DNA of 64,000 bases from Candidatus Pelagisphaera phototrophica (GTDB lineage: Bacteria; Verrucomicrobiota; Verrucomicrobiia; Opitutales; Opitutaceae), in contig NZ_CP076039.1 of NCBI RefSeq assembly GCF_014529625.1, positions 2,480,001 through 2,544,000 on the forward strand, written 5' to 3'. The stretch's first letter is position 1; the number at the start of each line of letters is the position of its first letter. This document shows positions 1 through 8,391 of the stretch, piece by piece. A model generated the notes under the pieces. It had not been told where the DNA came from, searched no databases, and worked only from the letters and a program-made list of their open reading frames with translations. The position numbers and the translations under genes are program-made.

Positions 1-2
1 GG

Positions 3-581
3 CGAATAGGAATCCATTCTGATGGTGCTAGAGTGATTGAGCTTCTTTTACGGGAAGCCGGTGCGGACACCTCCGAACTTGACACGTTTAAGGCATCCCA
101 CGACCCCCAGCCGTTGTTAGACGGGAAGCTCGACGCCCTTCAATGTTATTACATCGATGAATTTGTAAAGCTGCAGAAAATGGTCGGAGACAGGGCTGGA
201 ATATTTTTGGCACGAGATCATGGCTATAAAGCTTACTCGCAGGTCATGTTTACTGAACGGAAGACGGCTTTGGCGAAATCCTCAAACCTCCGCGGATTTC
301 TGAAAGCAGCTAAGCTTGGATGGGCTTACGCCTTTGATAATCCAGAGGAGACGATCGACTTGATTTTGGAGAAATACAATCCATCACTAGATCGCGATTA
401 CCAACTTCGCTCATTGGCAAAGATTAGAGAGCTAATGGAGCCTGAATCCGGCTCACTTTTTCGCCCCATGAGCCCAGACCTTCTAGAAAACGGGCAATCA
501 AGACTTTTAGAGCATGGATTGATATCAGACTCGATTTCAATAAAAGATCTTTTGAGCCAGCAATTTCTTCCGCATGACTAA
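3..581 (+). CDS. NMT1/THI5-like ABC transporter substrate-binding protein (5' end cut off)
   Basis: This is the C-terminal part of a periplasmic solute-binding protein of the NMT1/THI5 (SsuA/ThiY-like) type. The frame is open to the left edge of the window, so the GTG at 33 is probably not the start. Residues such as RIGIHSDG at the edge, DALQCYYIDEF, and the late segment with ETIDLILEKY resemble the hinge and second lobe of the family. Members bind pyrimidine-like, sulfonate or similar small ligands for an ABC importer. The deaminase gene starts 11 bp downstream, so the two are probably co-transcribed and the ligand is likely the deaminase substrate or a relative of it. The family call is by pattern; the ligand is unknown. 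Confidence 0.75.
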   Translation, partial: RIGIHSDGARVIELLLREAGADTSELDTFKASHDPQPLLDGKLDALQCYYIDEFVKLQKMVGDRAGIFLARDHGYKAYSQVMFTERKTALAKSSNLRGFLKAAKLGWAYAFDNPEETIDLILEKYNPSLDRDYQLRSLAKIRELMEPESGSLFRPMSPDLLENGQSRLLEHGLISDSISIKDLLSQQFLPHD

Positions 582-592
582 GACAAGATAAC

Positions 593-1894
593 ATGCCCGA
601 AACTTTCATACTTCGTAACGCAGCAATTCCAAAATCATTGCTTGCCAATTCAATCGGATCTGAAGGGGCGGCCAGGGAAGCTGAGATTTTAATCCGAGAC
701 CTGGAAATTTCGGATACACTTATAACAGCGATCGCAGCTCCTGGTGTAATCAATGCAACTGATGGTGTTAAAGTTAAAGATCTGAGTAACAGAATCGTTT
801 TACCAGGATTTATAGATTCTCATGTTCACTTGGACAAAGCATTCACATGGGATCGGGCACCCAACGTCAGGGGAGAATTTTGGGATGCTATCGATTTATT
901 GTCTAGAGATAGATTTAACTGGACAACTGAAGACCTCTACCGCCGAGGAGACTTCGCCCTTAGATGTGCTGAATCCCACGGCACGGTTGCCATGCGAACC
1001 CATTTAGATGTCGGGCGAGATTTCGGGGAAAATAGCTACGAAGCCATGAGGGCTTTGAGCGAGCGTTGGTCAGGCCGGATTCAACTACAGACTGTCAGTC
1101 TATGTGGCATTGAACTTTACATGGAGCCAATCGGACAAGAAATCGCTGAGAAGTCCCTAAATTTTCCCAAAGCATTGTTGGGCGGGATGCCTCAGATGGG
1201 GCCAAATTTGGACGCAGAATTGGATTATTTTTTTGATTTGGCTGCCGAGTTGGGATTAGGCGTTGATTTACATGTCGACGAGAATGGGTTGGCAGAAGCT
1301 GAATGCGTCCGGCGCATCGCAAAAACCATCCTGAAAAAAGATTTTTCGCTCCCTGTAACCTGCGGCCATGTTTGCAGCTTAGCCATTCAGGATGAAAGCC
1401 GAGCGAATTCGACGATAGACCTTATTAAAGAAGCCGGAGTGCAAATCGTATCCTTGCCGATGTGCAATATGTATTTACAAGATAGGCGGGTAGCAAAGGA
1501 CTCCGCTCGAGCAACTCCTCGGTGGAGAGGCGTGACTTTGTTGCATGAGCTGGAAACCGCGGGAGTTCCACTAGCCTGTGCAAGTGATAACGTTCGAGAC
1601 GCCTTTTATGCGTGGGGAGATTTCGATATGTTTGAGGTATTGGTTCAAAGCATCCGCATTGCTCATTTAGACATGAAGCTTAATGCAGCGACTAGAATGG
1701 TTACTTCGGGGCCAGCAGATATAATGGGGTTAGAAGGTATGGGACGAGTCGAGGAAGGTTCCGATGCCCGCTTGGTAGTTTTTGACAGTAGAAGTTTTAA
1801 TGAACTGCTCGCTCGCCCTGCACAGAAAAGAGAATTGATAGGTTTCCACTCTGAAGCGAAAGAGACCCCAGACTACGAGGAGCTCCAGCACTAG
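593..1894 (+). CDS. Cytosine deaminase-like amidohydrolase (CodA-like)
   Basis: Metal-dependent amidohydrolase of the cytosine deaminase/isoguanine deaminase branch, 433 aa and full length. The metal-binding HVH is at residues 77-79, followed by LDKAFT. A second His and a Glu lie in HVDENG (H227, E230), a further His in TCGHVCSL (H259), and the catalytic Asp in ASDNVRD (D332). The stretch SLPMCNMYLQDR followed by RWRGVTLLHEL matches the CodA layout. No signal peptide, so it acts in the cytoplasm. It follows a solute-binding protein gene by 11 bp, which suggests uptake and deamination or ring opening of an imported nitrogen heterocycle. The exact substrate cannot be read from sequence; CodA-like proteins also act on creatinine, isoguanine and triazines. 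Confidence 0.85.
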   Translation: MPETFILRNAAIPKSLLANSIGSEGAAREAEILIRDLEISDTLITAIAAPGVINATDGVKVKDLSNRIVLPGFIDSHVHLDKAFTWDRAPNVRGEFWDAIDLLSRDRFNWTTEDLYRRGDFALRCAESHGTVAMRTHLDVGRDFGENSYEAMRALSERWSGRIQLQTVSLCGIELYMEPIGQEIAEKSLNFPKALLGGMPQMGPNLDAELDYFFDLAAELGLGVDLHVDENGLAEAECVRRIAKTILKKDFSLPVTCGHVCSLAIQDESRANSTIDLIKEAGVQIVSLPMCNMYLQDRRVAKDSARATPRWRGVTLLHELETAGVPLACASDNVRDAFYAWGDFDMFEVLVQSIRIAHLDMKLNAATRMVTSGPADIMGLEGMGRVEEGSDARLVVFDSRSFNELLARPAQKRELIGFHSEAKETPDYEELQH

Positions 1895-1933
1895 GATGGC
1901 TCGTTTTTGGCAGGAATACTGCTCGCCGAATTT

Positions 1934-2464
1934 ATGCAAATTATAAGATTAACAAAAATCGCTCTGGTTTTTTCTGTAGCGTTACTACTTTTTCTGATCG
2001 TTCTCAATAATATCACTGACTACGGCTCAAACCTTCTCTTCGTCGAGAACGTATTGGGAATGACCACCGTATTTGAGGGGAACCAGTTGATGTGGCGTTC
2101 CATCGACAGTCCTCTCGTCCACACGATTTTTTATGCGACAATCATATTATGGGAAGGGGCAGCTATGGTCTTTTGCTTCATCGGGGGATATAAACTTTTG
2201 AGCCGATTAAAAGCTCCGCAAGCAGAATTCGCAGAAGGAAAGTCACTCGCTATTGCTGGCCTTGTGCTTAGTATGCTTCAATGGTTCGTAGCGTTTATTA
2301 CAATTGGAGGTGAGTGGTTCACCATGTGGCAATCTGAAATATGGAACGGTCAAGATGCAGCTTTTCGCATGTTCGCTTGCTTCGGAATCATCCTTATATT
2401 CGTTTATTTGCCCGAGTTCGGCGAAAATTCGCGGGGACTTTCGGAGGAAGAAAACACCAATTGA
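1934..2464 (+). CDS. DUF2165 family small membrane protein
   Basis: Integral membrane protein of about 176 aa with four hydrophobic segments (near residues 3-20, 60-85, 100-125 and 140-160) and the DUF2165 hallmarks NNITDYGSN and a central ILWEGAA. I chose the ATG at 1934; an upstream TTG at 1907 adds nine residues but gives a worse membrane start. It lies 39 bp after the deaminase gene and probably belongs to the same transcript. The function of DUF2165 is unknown. Its place among deaminase genes could reflect a transport role, but that is only a guess. Confidence 0.75.
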   Translation: MQIIRLTKIALVFSVALLLFLIVLNNITDYGSNLLFVENVLGMTTVFEGNQLMWRSIDSPLVHTIFYATIILWEGAAMVFCFIGGYKLLSRLKAPQAEFAEGKSLAIAGLVLSMLQWFVAFITIGGEWFTMWQSEIWNGQDAAFRMFACFGIILIFVYLPEFGENSRGLSEEENTN

Positions 2465-2656
2465 GATTCAAAACCCGCTTTATTTTGTGCAAAATTGACC
2501 ATCGGTGTTGATCAAAAAGAGGACTGCATTCCAGCCCGCCTTTAATTTCTAAACAGATTTCCTAAAGAAAAATCGATGCAGCGTCTAAGAAGTTACGGAA
2601 ATACGGAACGCGACTTTGTGTCTCCACTTCGGAACAGATTATGCTCGGACTAGTGC

Positions 2657-4039
2657 ATGAGCAAAATCTGTAAGGTTCTTTCACTGACTCTGTTTTTCTA
2701 TTCCGTCGCAGTTGCTGGGCTTACAATGGATGTCTATCTGATACGCTCAAATTATATATTAACCATGGCAAAAGGCTCTGCTGAGCCTTTAGATGGTTAC
2801 ATTCAAATTTCAAAAGAAGGCCTAATTATTGATATAGTCGAAGGCGAACCCTCTGAAACGCTAGGTGGGACTCTAATTGATGCCCGCGGTAAAATTATTC
2901 TGCCTGGATTTGTTTCTGGTCACAACCACCTTTGGCAAAGTGCTTTCCGTGGATTGGCAAGTGATCAAGAGCTCTACGGATGGCTCAATTCCTTGCACTG
3001 GACCTTTGGGGATTTCTTTCAAGATGGAGACATGTATAATTTCACCCTATACGGTGCACTTGATCAGCTTGCCAACGGCATTACCACTACTCTGAACCAT
3101 TCACAAAATGTGGCACCCACTTATGATCAATATCTTGAACAGTTTGAGGCAGAGATGGCCGCCGGCCAGCACTTCATTTTTTCTTATGTACTTGACGAGA
3201 ATGAGCCGAGCGCAGCGATCCGAAAATCGAAATTGCTCTCCCTGATAGATGATACTTCTAGGCGCCCTGGCCCTCATGCCTGCTTGGGTTTTGGATTACA
3301 TGGGACTGGTATTTATCGTGATATGGACTTTCATCGCGAAGAAGTTAATTTGGCAAAGGAACTCGATTTAGATATGCAGATCCACTATCTGGAGGAGAAA
3401 GCTGAATCTTTTAGGAATGGGCAGAAAAAGTTCGAGTTAATGGCTGAGAAGGGCGGGCTCTGGGATGGCCTTGTTTACGCCCACTTTATACATGTCACAG
3501 ATAAAATTTTGGAAACTTCAGCGAAAGCAGGTGCGAAAATGATATGGAATCCCCTCTCGAATGGTCGATTAGCATCAGGGTTGGCTGATATTCCAAGATA
3601 TCTTTCCGCAGGTCTTGAAATTGGTATGGGAGTCGACGGAAGTGCAAGTGGTGACGTTTGCGACCCTTTTCAAAATATGAGAATGGGGATGTACGCGTTG
3701 CGAATGAAAGACTCTAACGCAGCTGTTATGTCATCCATTGATATTTTGCGAATGCACACCCTAAAAACTGCACAGGTCCTCGAGGTTGATGATCGAGTCG
3801 GCAGCCTAGAATTGGGCAAATTTGCAGACTTTCTCATAATTCAGCCAGGCTCTCCTGTTTTCGACCCCTACTCGACAGTCGTATTGGCAACAAGTGCTAA
3901 CGATATAGAAAGCGTTTGGGTGCGAGGCCAAAAAATAGTAGAAAACAGAAGGTTCCCAAATCACGATATGGGGGCAATCAAAAATGAGGTTGCTCGACGA
4001 GTTGCTCGCATAGTTTCGGATCAAACTGGCAATAATTAA
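2657..4039 (+). CDS. Exported amidohydrolase (TrzN/AtzB/SsnA-like)
   Basis: Amidohydrolase of the chlorohydrolase/hydroxydechloroatrazine-aminohydrolase group, 460 aa. Metal ligands are visible as GHNHLWQS (H89, H91), a QIHYLEE segment near residue 243, AHFIHV near 277, and the catalytic Asp in GVDGSASGD near 328. The N-terminus (CKVLSLTLFFYSVAVAG) looks like a signal peptide, unusual for this mostly cytoplasmic family; an internal Met at residue 24 (MDVYLIRSN) would give an ordinary cytoplasmic form, so the start is ambiguous. Relatives deaminate or dechlorinate s-triazines, guanine and modified nucleosides. Together with the CodA-like, creatininase and RidA genes it suggests catabolism of cyclic nitrogen compounds. 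Confidence 0.8.
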   Translation: MSKICKVLSLTLFFYSVAVAGLTMDVYLIRSNYILTMAKGSAEPLDGYIQISKEGLIIDIVEGEPSETLGGTLIDARGKIILPGFVSGHNHLWQSAFRGLASDQELYGWLNSLHWTFGDFFQDGDMYNFTLYGALDQLANGITTTLNHSQNVAPTYDQYLEQFEAEMAAGQHFIFSYVLDENEPSAAIRKSKLLSLIDDTSRRPGPHACLGFGLHGTGIYRDMDFHREEVNLAKELDLDMQIHYLEEKAESFRNGQKKFELMAEKGGLWDGLVYAHFIHVTDKILETSAKAGAKMIWNPLSNGRLASGLADIPRYLSAGLEIGMGVDGSASGDVCDPFQNMRMGMYALRMKDSNAAVMSSIDILRMHTLKTAQVLEVDDRVGSLELGKFADFLIIQPGSPVFDPYSTVVLATSANDIESVWVRGQKIVENRRFPNHDMGAIKNEVARRVARIVSDQTGNN

Positions 4040-4250
4040 CCTCGGAGGCGACTTGATCCAAACCTTGAAACCCGGTAAAACATAAGGGAATTAGTTGGTA
4101 GCCACTCAATTTTTTGCTGGTGTACGCAGGCTCCAAAAAAATCGAGAGCCAACAGAGTAAATCAATACATGCTATAAGAATGCCCTATTATTAGTATCAA
4201 TAGGCATCAAGTTTGTCCTGATAAAAAATAAAAAGCCCTAAAAATTAATA

Positions 4251-5051
4251 TTAAAGGCCATCCTCGGTGGGAGGCTTGGCATATTCGAAGTCGATCATAT
4301 CCTGAAGGAACTTCACAGTGCCTTCTACTGCTAGCTCCAGGTACTCAGCCGCAATCTCATCAGTCACGCCGGTTGGATCCCCAAATACTCCTGTCGAAGA
4401 CCAATCTTCTGTTTTCCATTGTGCATAGACTTTTCCAGTCAAACCGATTCCGGTAGTCGGGTAGTCAGGGAAGCAAGGTTTTGCTAACTCGTCTTTAACT
4501 AGTTCAGGTTCCAGTGCTTTTACTAGAGCCGTCTCTGTAAAACTAGCATGTATTCCATAATCTTTTTCTCTCGAATCCACGCTGGGGGGAAGATCTACCC
4601 CGTTAACATAAGAACTCGCCGAACCGAAGAATGTAGTCATCCCAAATTCATCTCGGATATCCCTTGTCACTGAATGTAAGACACCTACATTTCCGCCATG
4701 ACCATTAAAAAAGCAAAGTTTGCGAAAACCGGATTCGTGCACGCTTCGGCCGATTTCGAAAAGCATGTCATATAGCGTCTTTGCTCCGACCCAAATTGTG
4801 CCCGGAAAACCACGGTGTTCATTACTTTTACTAATCGTAATCGGCGGCAAGAGATAGGCAGGCGCGACTTCAGGAAGTCGATCCATAGCCCTTTCAAGTA
4901 CCCCTGAGCTGATTATTGTATCGGTATATATTGGTAGGTGGTGACCGTGCTGCTCGGTTGCTCCAACTGGAAGCACTGCTAGGGCTTTAGATTTATCTAT
5001 AGCCTTAACTTCCGGCCAGGTCATGTGAGCTAAAAAGCGCTTGTTTGCCAT
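4251..5051 (-). CDS. Creatininase-family amidohydrolase
   Basis: Creatinine amidohydrolase family protein, 266 aa, typical length. The signature LPVGATEQHGHHLP (E33, H35) followed by TDT (D44) and the glycine-rich FFNGHGGN motif near residues 114-121 supply the metal site of the family. Members open cyclic amides such as creatinine or act in riboflavin/F420 and mycofactocin side pathways. No signal peptide. It is convergent with the exported amidohydrolase gene and divergent from the RidA gene, so it has its own promoter in the 5052-5168 gap, shared back-to-back with RidA. A role in opening a cyclic amide in the same pathway as its neighbours is inferred. Confidence 0.88.
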   Translation of the reverse strand: MANKRFLAHMTWPEVKAIDKSKALAVLPVGATEQHGHHLPIYTDTIISSGVLERAMDRLPEVAPAYLLPPITISKSNEHRGFPGTIWVGAKTLYDMLFEIGRSVHESGFRKLCFFNGHGGNVGVLHSVTRDIRDEFGMTTFFGSASSYVNGVDLPPSVDSREKDYGIHASFTETALVKALEPELVKDELAKPCFPDYPTTGIGLTGKVYAQWKTEDWSSTGVFGDPTGVTDEIAAEYLELAVEGTVKFLQDMIDFEYAKPPTEDGL

Positions 5052-5168
5052 GCTTGAACAGTCAGCTACTTCCGCGCCGATCCTTAATTCTCAGCGAATA
5101 TATCGCTATTTTTTCTGCACAAACCTTTACCTGATGTAAGTTTGGCACTTAGCTTGCTTTTGTCTTTT

Positions 5169-5558
5169 ATGCCCAAATTTATTAATCCCGATAACATTCC
5201 ATCTCCGTTCGCTAACTACAGCCACGCGGTAGAAATTCCAACAAAGTCCCGAATTCTTTTTTGCTCAGGGCAATTGAGCGTTTCACTAAATGAATCAATT
5301 CCTGAAGACGCTGAAAGCCAAACAGTACTCATTTTCGAAAACATAAAGGCTGTACTCAAGGAAACAAATATGACATTAGCCAACGTCGTACGCATAAATA
5401 CTTTTGTAACTAGCAGAGAGCACTTAAAGCCTTTTATGAAAGTTAGAGATGGATTATTTAAATCCCCAGGTCCCGCTTCGACTTTAATTATTGTGTCTGG
5501 ATTCTCGCGGGAGGAATTTTTGGTAGAAATTGAAGTGGTTGCTGCCGCAACAGACTAG
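5169..5558 (+). CDS. RidA/YjgF/UK114 family protein
   Basis: Small RidA-family protein, 129 aa from the ATG at 5169 (a TTG at 5142 lies in frame but would add a non-family tail). Visible family features are the N-terminal PSPFANYSHAVEI, the middle ILFCSGQLSV, the NIKAVLKETNMTLANVVRINTF segment (shown here as positions about 72-93) and the C-terminal VEIEVVAA. RidA proteins hydrolyse reactive enamine/imine intermediates, and subgroups act in pyrimidine, creatinine or hydroxyamino-acid degradation. The canonical Arg that binds the carboxylate of the imine (R105 of RidA) is not obvious near FFKSPGPAST, so it may be a non-archetypal Rid subfamily member. Divergent from the creatininase gene. Confidence 0.85.
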   Translation: MPKFINPDNIPSPFANYSHAVEIPTKSRILFCSGQLSVSLNESIPEDAESQTVLIFENIKAVLKETNMTLANVVRINTFVTSREHLKPFMKVRDGLFKSPGPASTLIIVSGFSREEFLVEIEVVAAATD

Positions 5559-5604
5559 TCCGCTTCCAGAAGGCTCTAAGACCGTAAATTTGATAACGTT
5601 CTTG

Positions 5605-5628
5605 TTAAAAAAACAGGATTGATCCTGT
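5605..5628 (-). terminator. Terminator-like hairpin read on the minus strand
   Basis: A perfect 7-bp inverted repeat (ACAGGAT, TG, ATCCTGT at 5613-5628) is preceded on the plus strand by seven A bases, giving hairpin plus T-tract on the minus strand. No minus-strand gene is recognisable just upstream of it on that strand, so it may be a relic or may protect the RidA end from antisense transcription. Shape only. Confidence 0.4.
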
Positions 5629-5789
5629 CGCAGATGATCGAGGTGAAGTTCTCGATTAGAGTTAAAGATTAGATTTGTGGAAAATTCTTTATTCATCGTG
5701 CTCTGAATCGTTCTCTCTTCCCAAAGCAAGGTATCATCCGCTTGCTGGTTAAATTTTCCGGTAATTCGGGAAAATGCAGCGATCCCCAC

Positions 5790-6362
5790 GAATCGTGTTC
5801 AGGTGAGGTTTTGGACAAACTGATCGCGAAAGCTAACGCCACTGGAATCGACGCTCCGTTTGGTTAGCCATCTTTATTCGCAAAATCTGTTTCCAAATGG
5901 GCCTACCATTCATCGGACAATGACCTGCGTGATGAGAGGCAGTTTCGAACAACCGATAAGGACATTCGGAAACACCTTGGCAAATAGCCTCTGAGTTTGT
6001 ACACGGACTTGATTGCCCTGCCCGCCATGCGTGCAATGGCTTTGCTTAACAGTCATGGAATGAAAGATAAAAGCGGCGGTAAAAAAGGTTTCTTCGAAGT
6101 TTACCCCAAAGCAAGCCTTCTATCTTGCGGTCTACACGGGCATGGCTACAAAAAGACGTATATTCTCGATACGCGAAAATAAATGCTAGCTGGCATTAGA
6201 CATAAGTTTCCAAATATCGTGATTCCCGAAAGCTACGACAACCTGGACGCCCTGGTCGCCGCTATCACCGCCCGCCGAAGCCGCCCAACGTAGAACTTCC
6301 CTCCAACCGACTCCCAACTCCTTACAGCCCGCCAGGAAGGCTGGATCCACATGCCGCACTAG
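5790..6362 (+). pseudogene. DUF429-type protein with four to five in-frame stops
   Basis: One uninterrupted frame reads as a DUF429 protein (RNase H-fold predicted nuclease): TGIDAPFG, WAYHSSDN, RTTDKDIRKH, PLSLYTDLIALPAMRA, FFEVYPKASL, YDNLDALVAAITA and EGWIHMPH all appear in the family order. The frame is broken by TAG at 5865 and 5985, TAA at 6180 and TAG at 6291; the TAG at 6360 may be the true end. The first two sit where family members usually have Trp (TGG to TAG). There is no frameshift over about 530 bp. This is a recent nonsense-ridden pseudogene, or much less likely a gene needing readthrough. The 231 bp before it hold no recognised gene. Confidence 0.7.
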
Positions 6363-6481
6363 GTCTTCGAGAACGACAAGCACACAAATTAAATCCTTTT
6401 GCCTCGCCCGTTATCGGCCTTCATGAGTGTGCACACCGAATTGAAGGCCCAACTCGGCCACCGAGGGGAGGGAGAAAGGCT

Positions 6482-6626
6482 AAAAGCCTTGAATTCGATC
6501 AAGCATTGGATGACCTCCTCACCGAGGCCAAAGGCTTTATTTAAAGGGTTGCCAATTCCGACGGCCCGTTCTTTCTCTATTTCCCTTTGACGGCACAGCC
6601 CAAGTCGAATCCGTTTTCCTTGAGCT
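6482..6626 (+). pseudogene. Sulfatase fragment
   Basis: A short stretch reads KSLEFDQALDDLLTEAKGFI, then TAA (6542), then RVANSDGPFFLYFPLTAQP and a stop. The second half is the PFFLYFPLTAPHTP segment of S1 sulfatases with the PHTP changed to QPKS. Everything upstream and downstream of the fragment is unrecognisable. It lies between the DUF429 remnant and the PhoD-like gene, in a stretch (6363-6881) with no intact gene. Short match, so moderate confidence. Confidence 0.5.
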
Positions 6627-6881
6627 GAAAGGCGATCACTGAGTTCAATAAGAATGAATCTTATAATTGTATTTGTTTTCCCATTACTATAGGTATAGAG
6701 CTTGTCTCATGTGCATCAGATATTCGCGAAGGAGACAATGCTGACTACCCTTAAGCAGTCGCAACCTTCACGAATCTTATGCGGCTTACTAGCGATCGCT
6801 AGACCGACCTTTCGACTCATGGAACACCCTCTATGCCAAAGGAAGCTTGCTCCGTCATTCCAACAACCCAATCTAACGATT

Positions 6882-8321
6882 ATGAAACGTATCCCTTTTC
6901 GAACAATCCTAGTCCTGGCTACCCTGATCTCCACCGCTCATGCCCAGCCTTACTTCGGCAACGGGATGAAGATCGGCGAAACCACCGACCATTCGACGCG
7001 GGTGTGGGTAAGATTGACGGAGCGAGCGGAGCCCAATTGGGAGGGATTGAAGTGGATTGGAACGAAGGATCGTAATTTCGATGTCGGCGAATTGGGCGAA
7101 AGGCAATTTCCCCAAGGAGCAGCGCTATCAGATATGGAGGGAAGCTTAATGGGCGCGAAGGGAAGCGTCCGGATTAGCTGGTGCCCGGAGAATCGGCCAA
7201 ACTCGAAGTCGCAGACCGATTGGTTGAGCGTCGACCCAAATCGCGACTACACACGGCAGGTGACCCTCGAGAATCTAGAAGCGAATCAACGCTACGAACT
7301 AGAGATTGAAAGTCGTTCCGCCAGTGGTAAAACGGGGCAATCCCTCTCCGGTTCCTTTCATACCGCGCTGGGCGCCAGTGCGAGCGAACCGTTTCACTTT
7401 GTCATTTCGACATGTCAAAGCTGGATCACTCGAGACAAAGGGACAGCGGGTCTCCAGATCTACGACCAAATGCTGGATCTCGATCCCGCGTTCTTCGCTC
7501 ACATGGGCGACATCGTCTATTACGACAAGCGAAGCGCCGGTGGGGACGTCGATGCACTCACTCCAGACTTGGCCCGCTTTCATTGGAACCGCTGGTACGG
7601 ATGCTCGGACATCATCAATTTCCATAAGCAAGTGTCCAGCTTCTTCATAAAGGACGACCATGACACCGTTACCAATGACAGCGTCCCGGGCGACCAAGCG
7701 GGTGATCTCTCGTGGGTGAGAGGGCTTTCGATTTTTCGGGAGCAAGTCCCCATGGGGCATCCGAACTACCGTAGTCGTCGCTGGAGCCAGGACCTCGAAT
7801 TCTGGTTTGTTGAGGGCCGCGACTATCGGAGCCCGAATGATATGTCTGACGGGCCAGACAAGACGATCTGGGGAACGGAGCAAAAGGCTTGGTTCAAGGA
7901 AGGAGTTCTCGCTTCCGACGCGCCCTTCAAGATCCTGTTCTCCCCCACGCCGATTGTTGGTCCAGATCGGAAGAACAAGAAAGACAATCATTCCAATGAC
8001 AACTGGAAACATGAAGGAGACGAGATTCGAAAGTTCTGCGCGGAAAACAACGTGATCGTGATTTGCGGTGACCGGCATTGGCAATTTCATAGTAAAGACG
8101 ATAGGACTGGGCTGCATGAGTTCTCTTCGGGAGCGTCTTCCCCCAAGCACGTTGGCGGGTTTTCGATGGATCTGAAAACCGACGAGCATCAGTACATCGC
8201 TATTATTGCGGGCTTTCTCAGCGGCGAAATATCGAAGGAAGGCGATCAACCAAAGCTGACCTTCCGACACCATCGTACCGATGGGAGTGTCGCCTACGAA
8301 CATACCTTCTCGTCGAAGTGA
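6882..8321 (+). CDS. Exported PhoD-like metallophosphoesterase
   Basis: Alkaline phosphatase D-like protein, 479 aa from the ATG at 6882, which gives a clean signal peptide (MKRIPFRTILVLATLISTAHAQ); longer in-frame extensions upstream lack one. An N-terminal Ig-like PhoD_N domain (about residues 25-160, with TRVWVRLTE) is followed by the catalytic domain with ISTCQSW, HMGDIVYYD, FIKDDHDT and, near the C-terminus, ICGDRHWQFHS. These supply the Fe/Ca-type metal ligands of the family. It would release phosphate from diesters or monoesters outside the cytoplasm. It is flanked by sulfatase remnants, a common pairing in verrucomicrobial and planctomycete genomes, suggesting a former organic-ester scavenging locus. 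Confidence 0.85.
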   Translation: MKRIPFRTILVLATLISTAHAQPYFGNGMKIGETTDHSTRVWVRLTERAEPNWEGLKWIGTKDRNFDVGELGERQFPQGAALSDMEGSLMGAKGSVRISWCPENRPNSKSQTDWLSVDPNRDYTRQVTLENLEANQRYELEIESRSASGKTGQSLSGSFHTALGASASEPFHFVISTCQSWITRDKGTAGLQIYDQMLDLDPAFFAHMGDIVYYDKRSAGGDVDALTPDLARFHWNRWYGCSDIINFHKQVSSFFIKDDHDTVTNDSVPGDQAGDLSWVRGLSIFREQVPMGHPNYRSRRWSQDLEFWFVEGRDYRSPNDMSDGPDKTIWGTEQKAWFKEGVLASDAPFKILFSPTPIVGPDRKNKKDNHSNDNWKHEGDEIRKFCAENNVIVICGDRHWQFHSKDDRTGLHEFSSGASSPKHVGGFSMDLKTDEHQYIAIIAGFLSGEISKEGDQPKLTFRHHRTDGSVAYEHTFSSK

Positions 8322-8391
8322 AGAATCCAAGCCCCGTATTTCCGCAGAAGCACTAAAATATGAAAACAGTATACATGAATCGCAGGACGCC

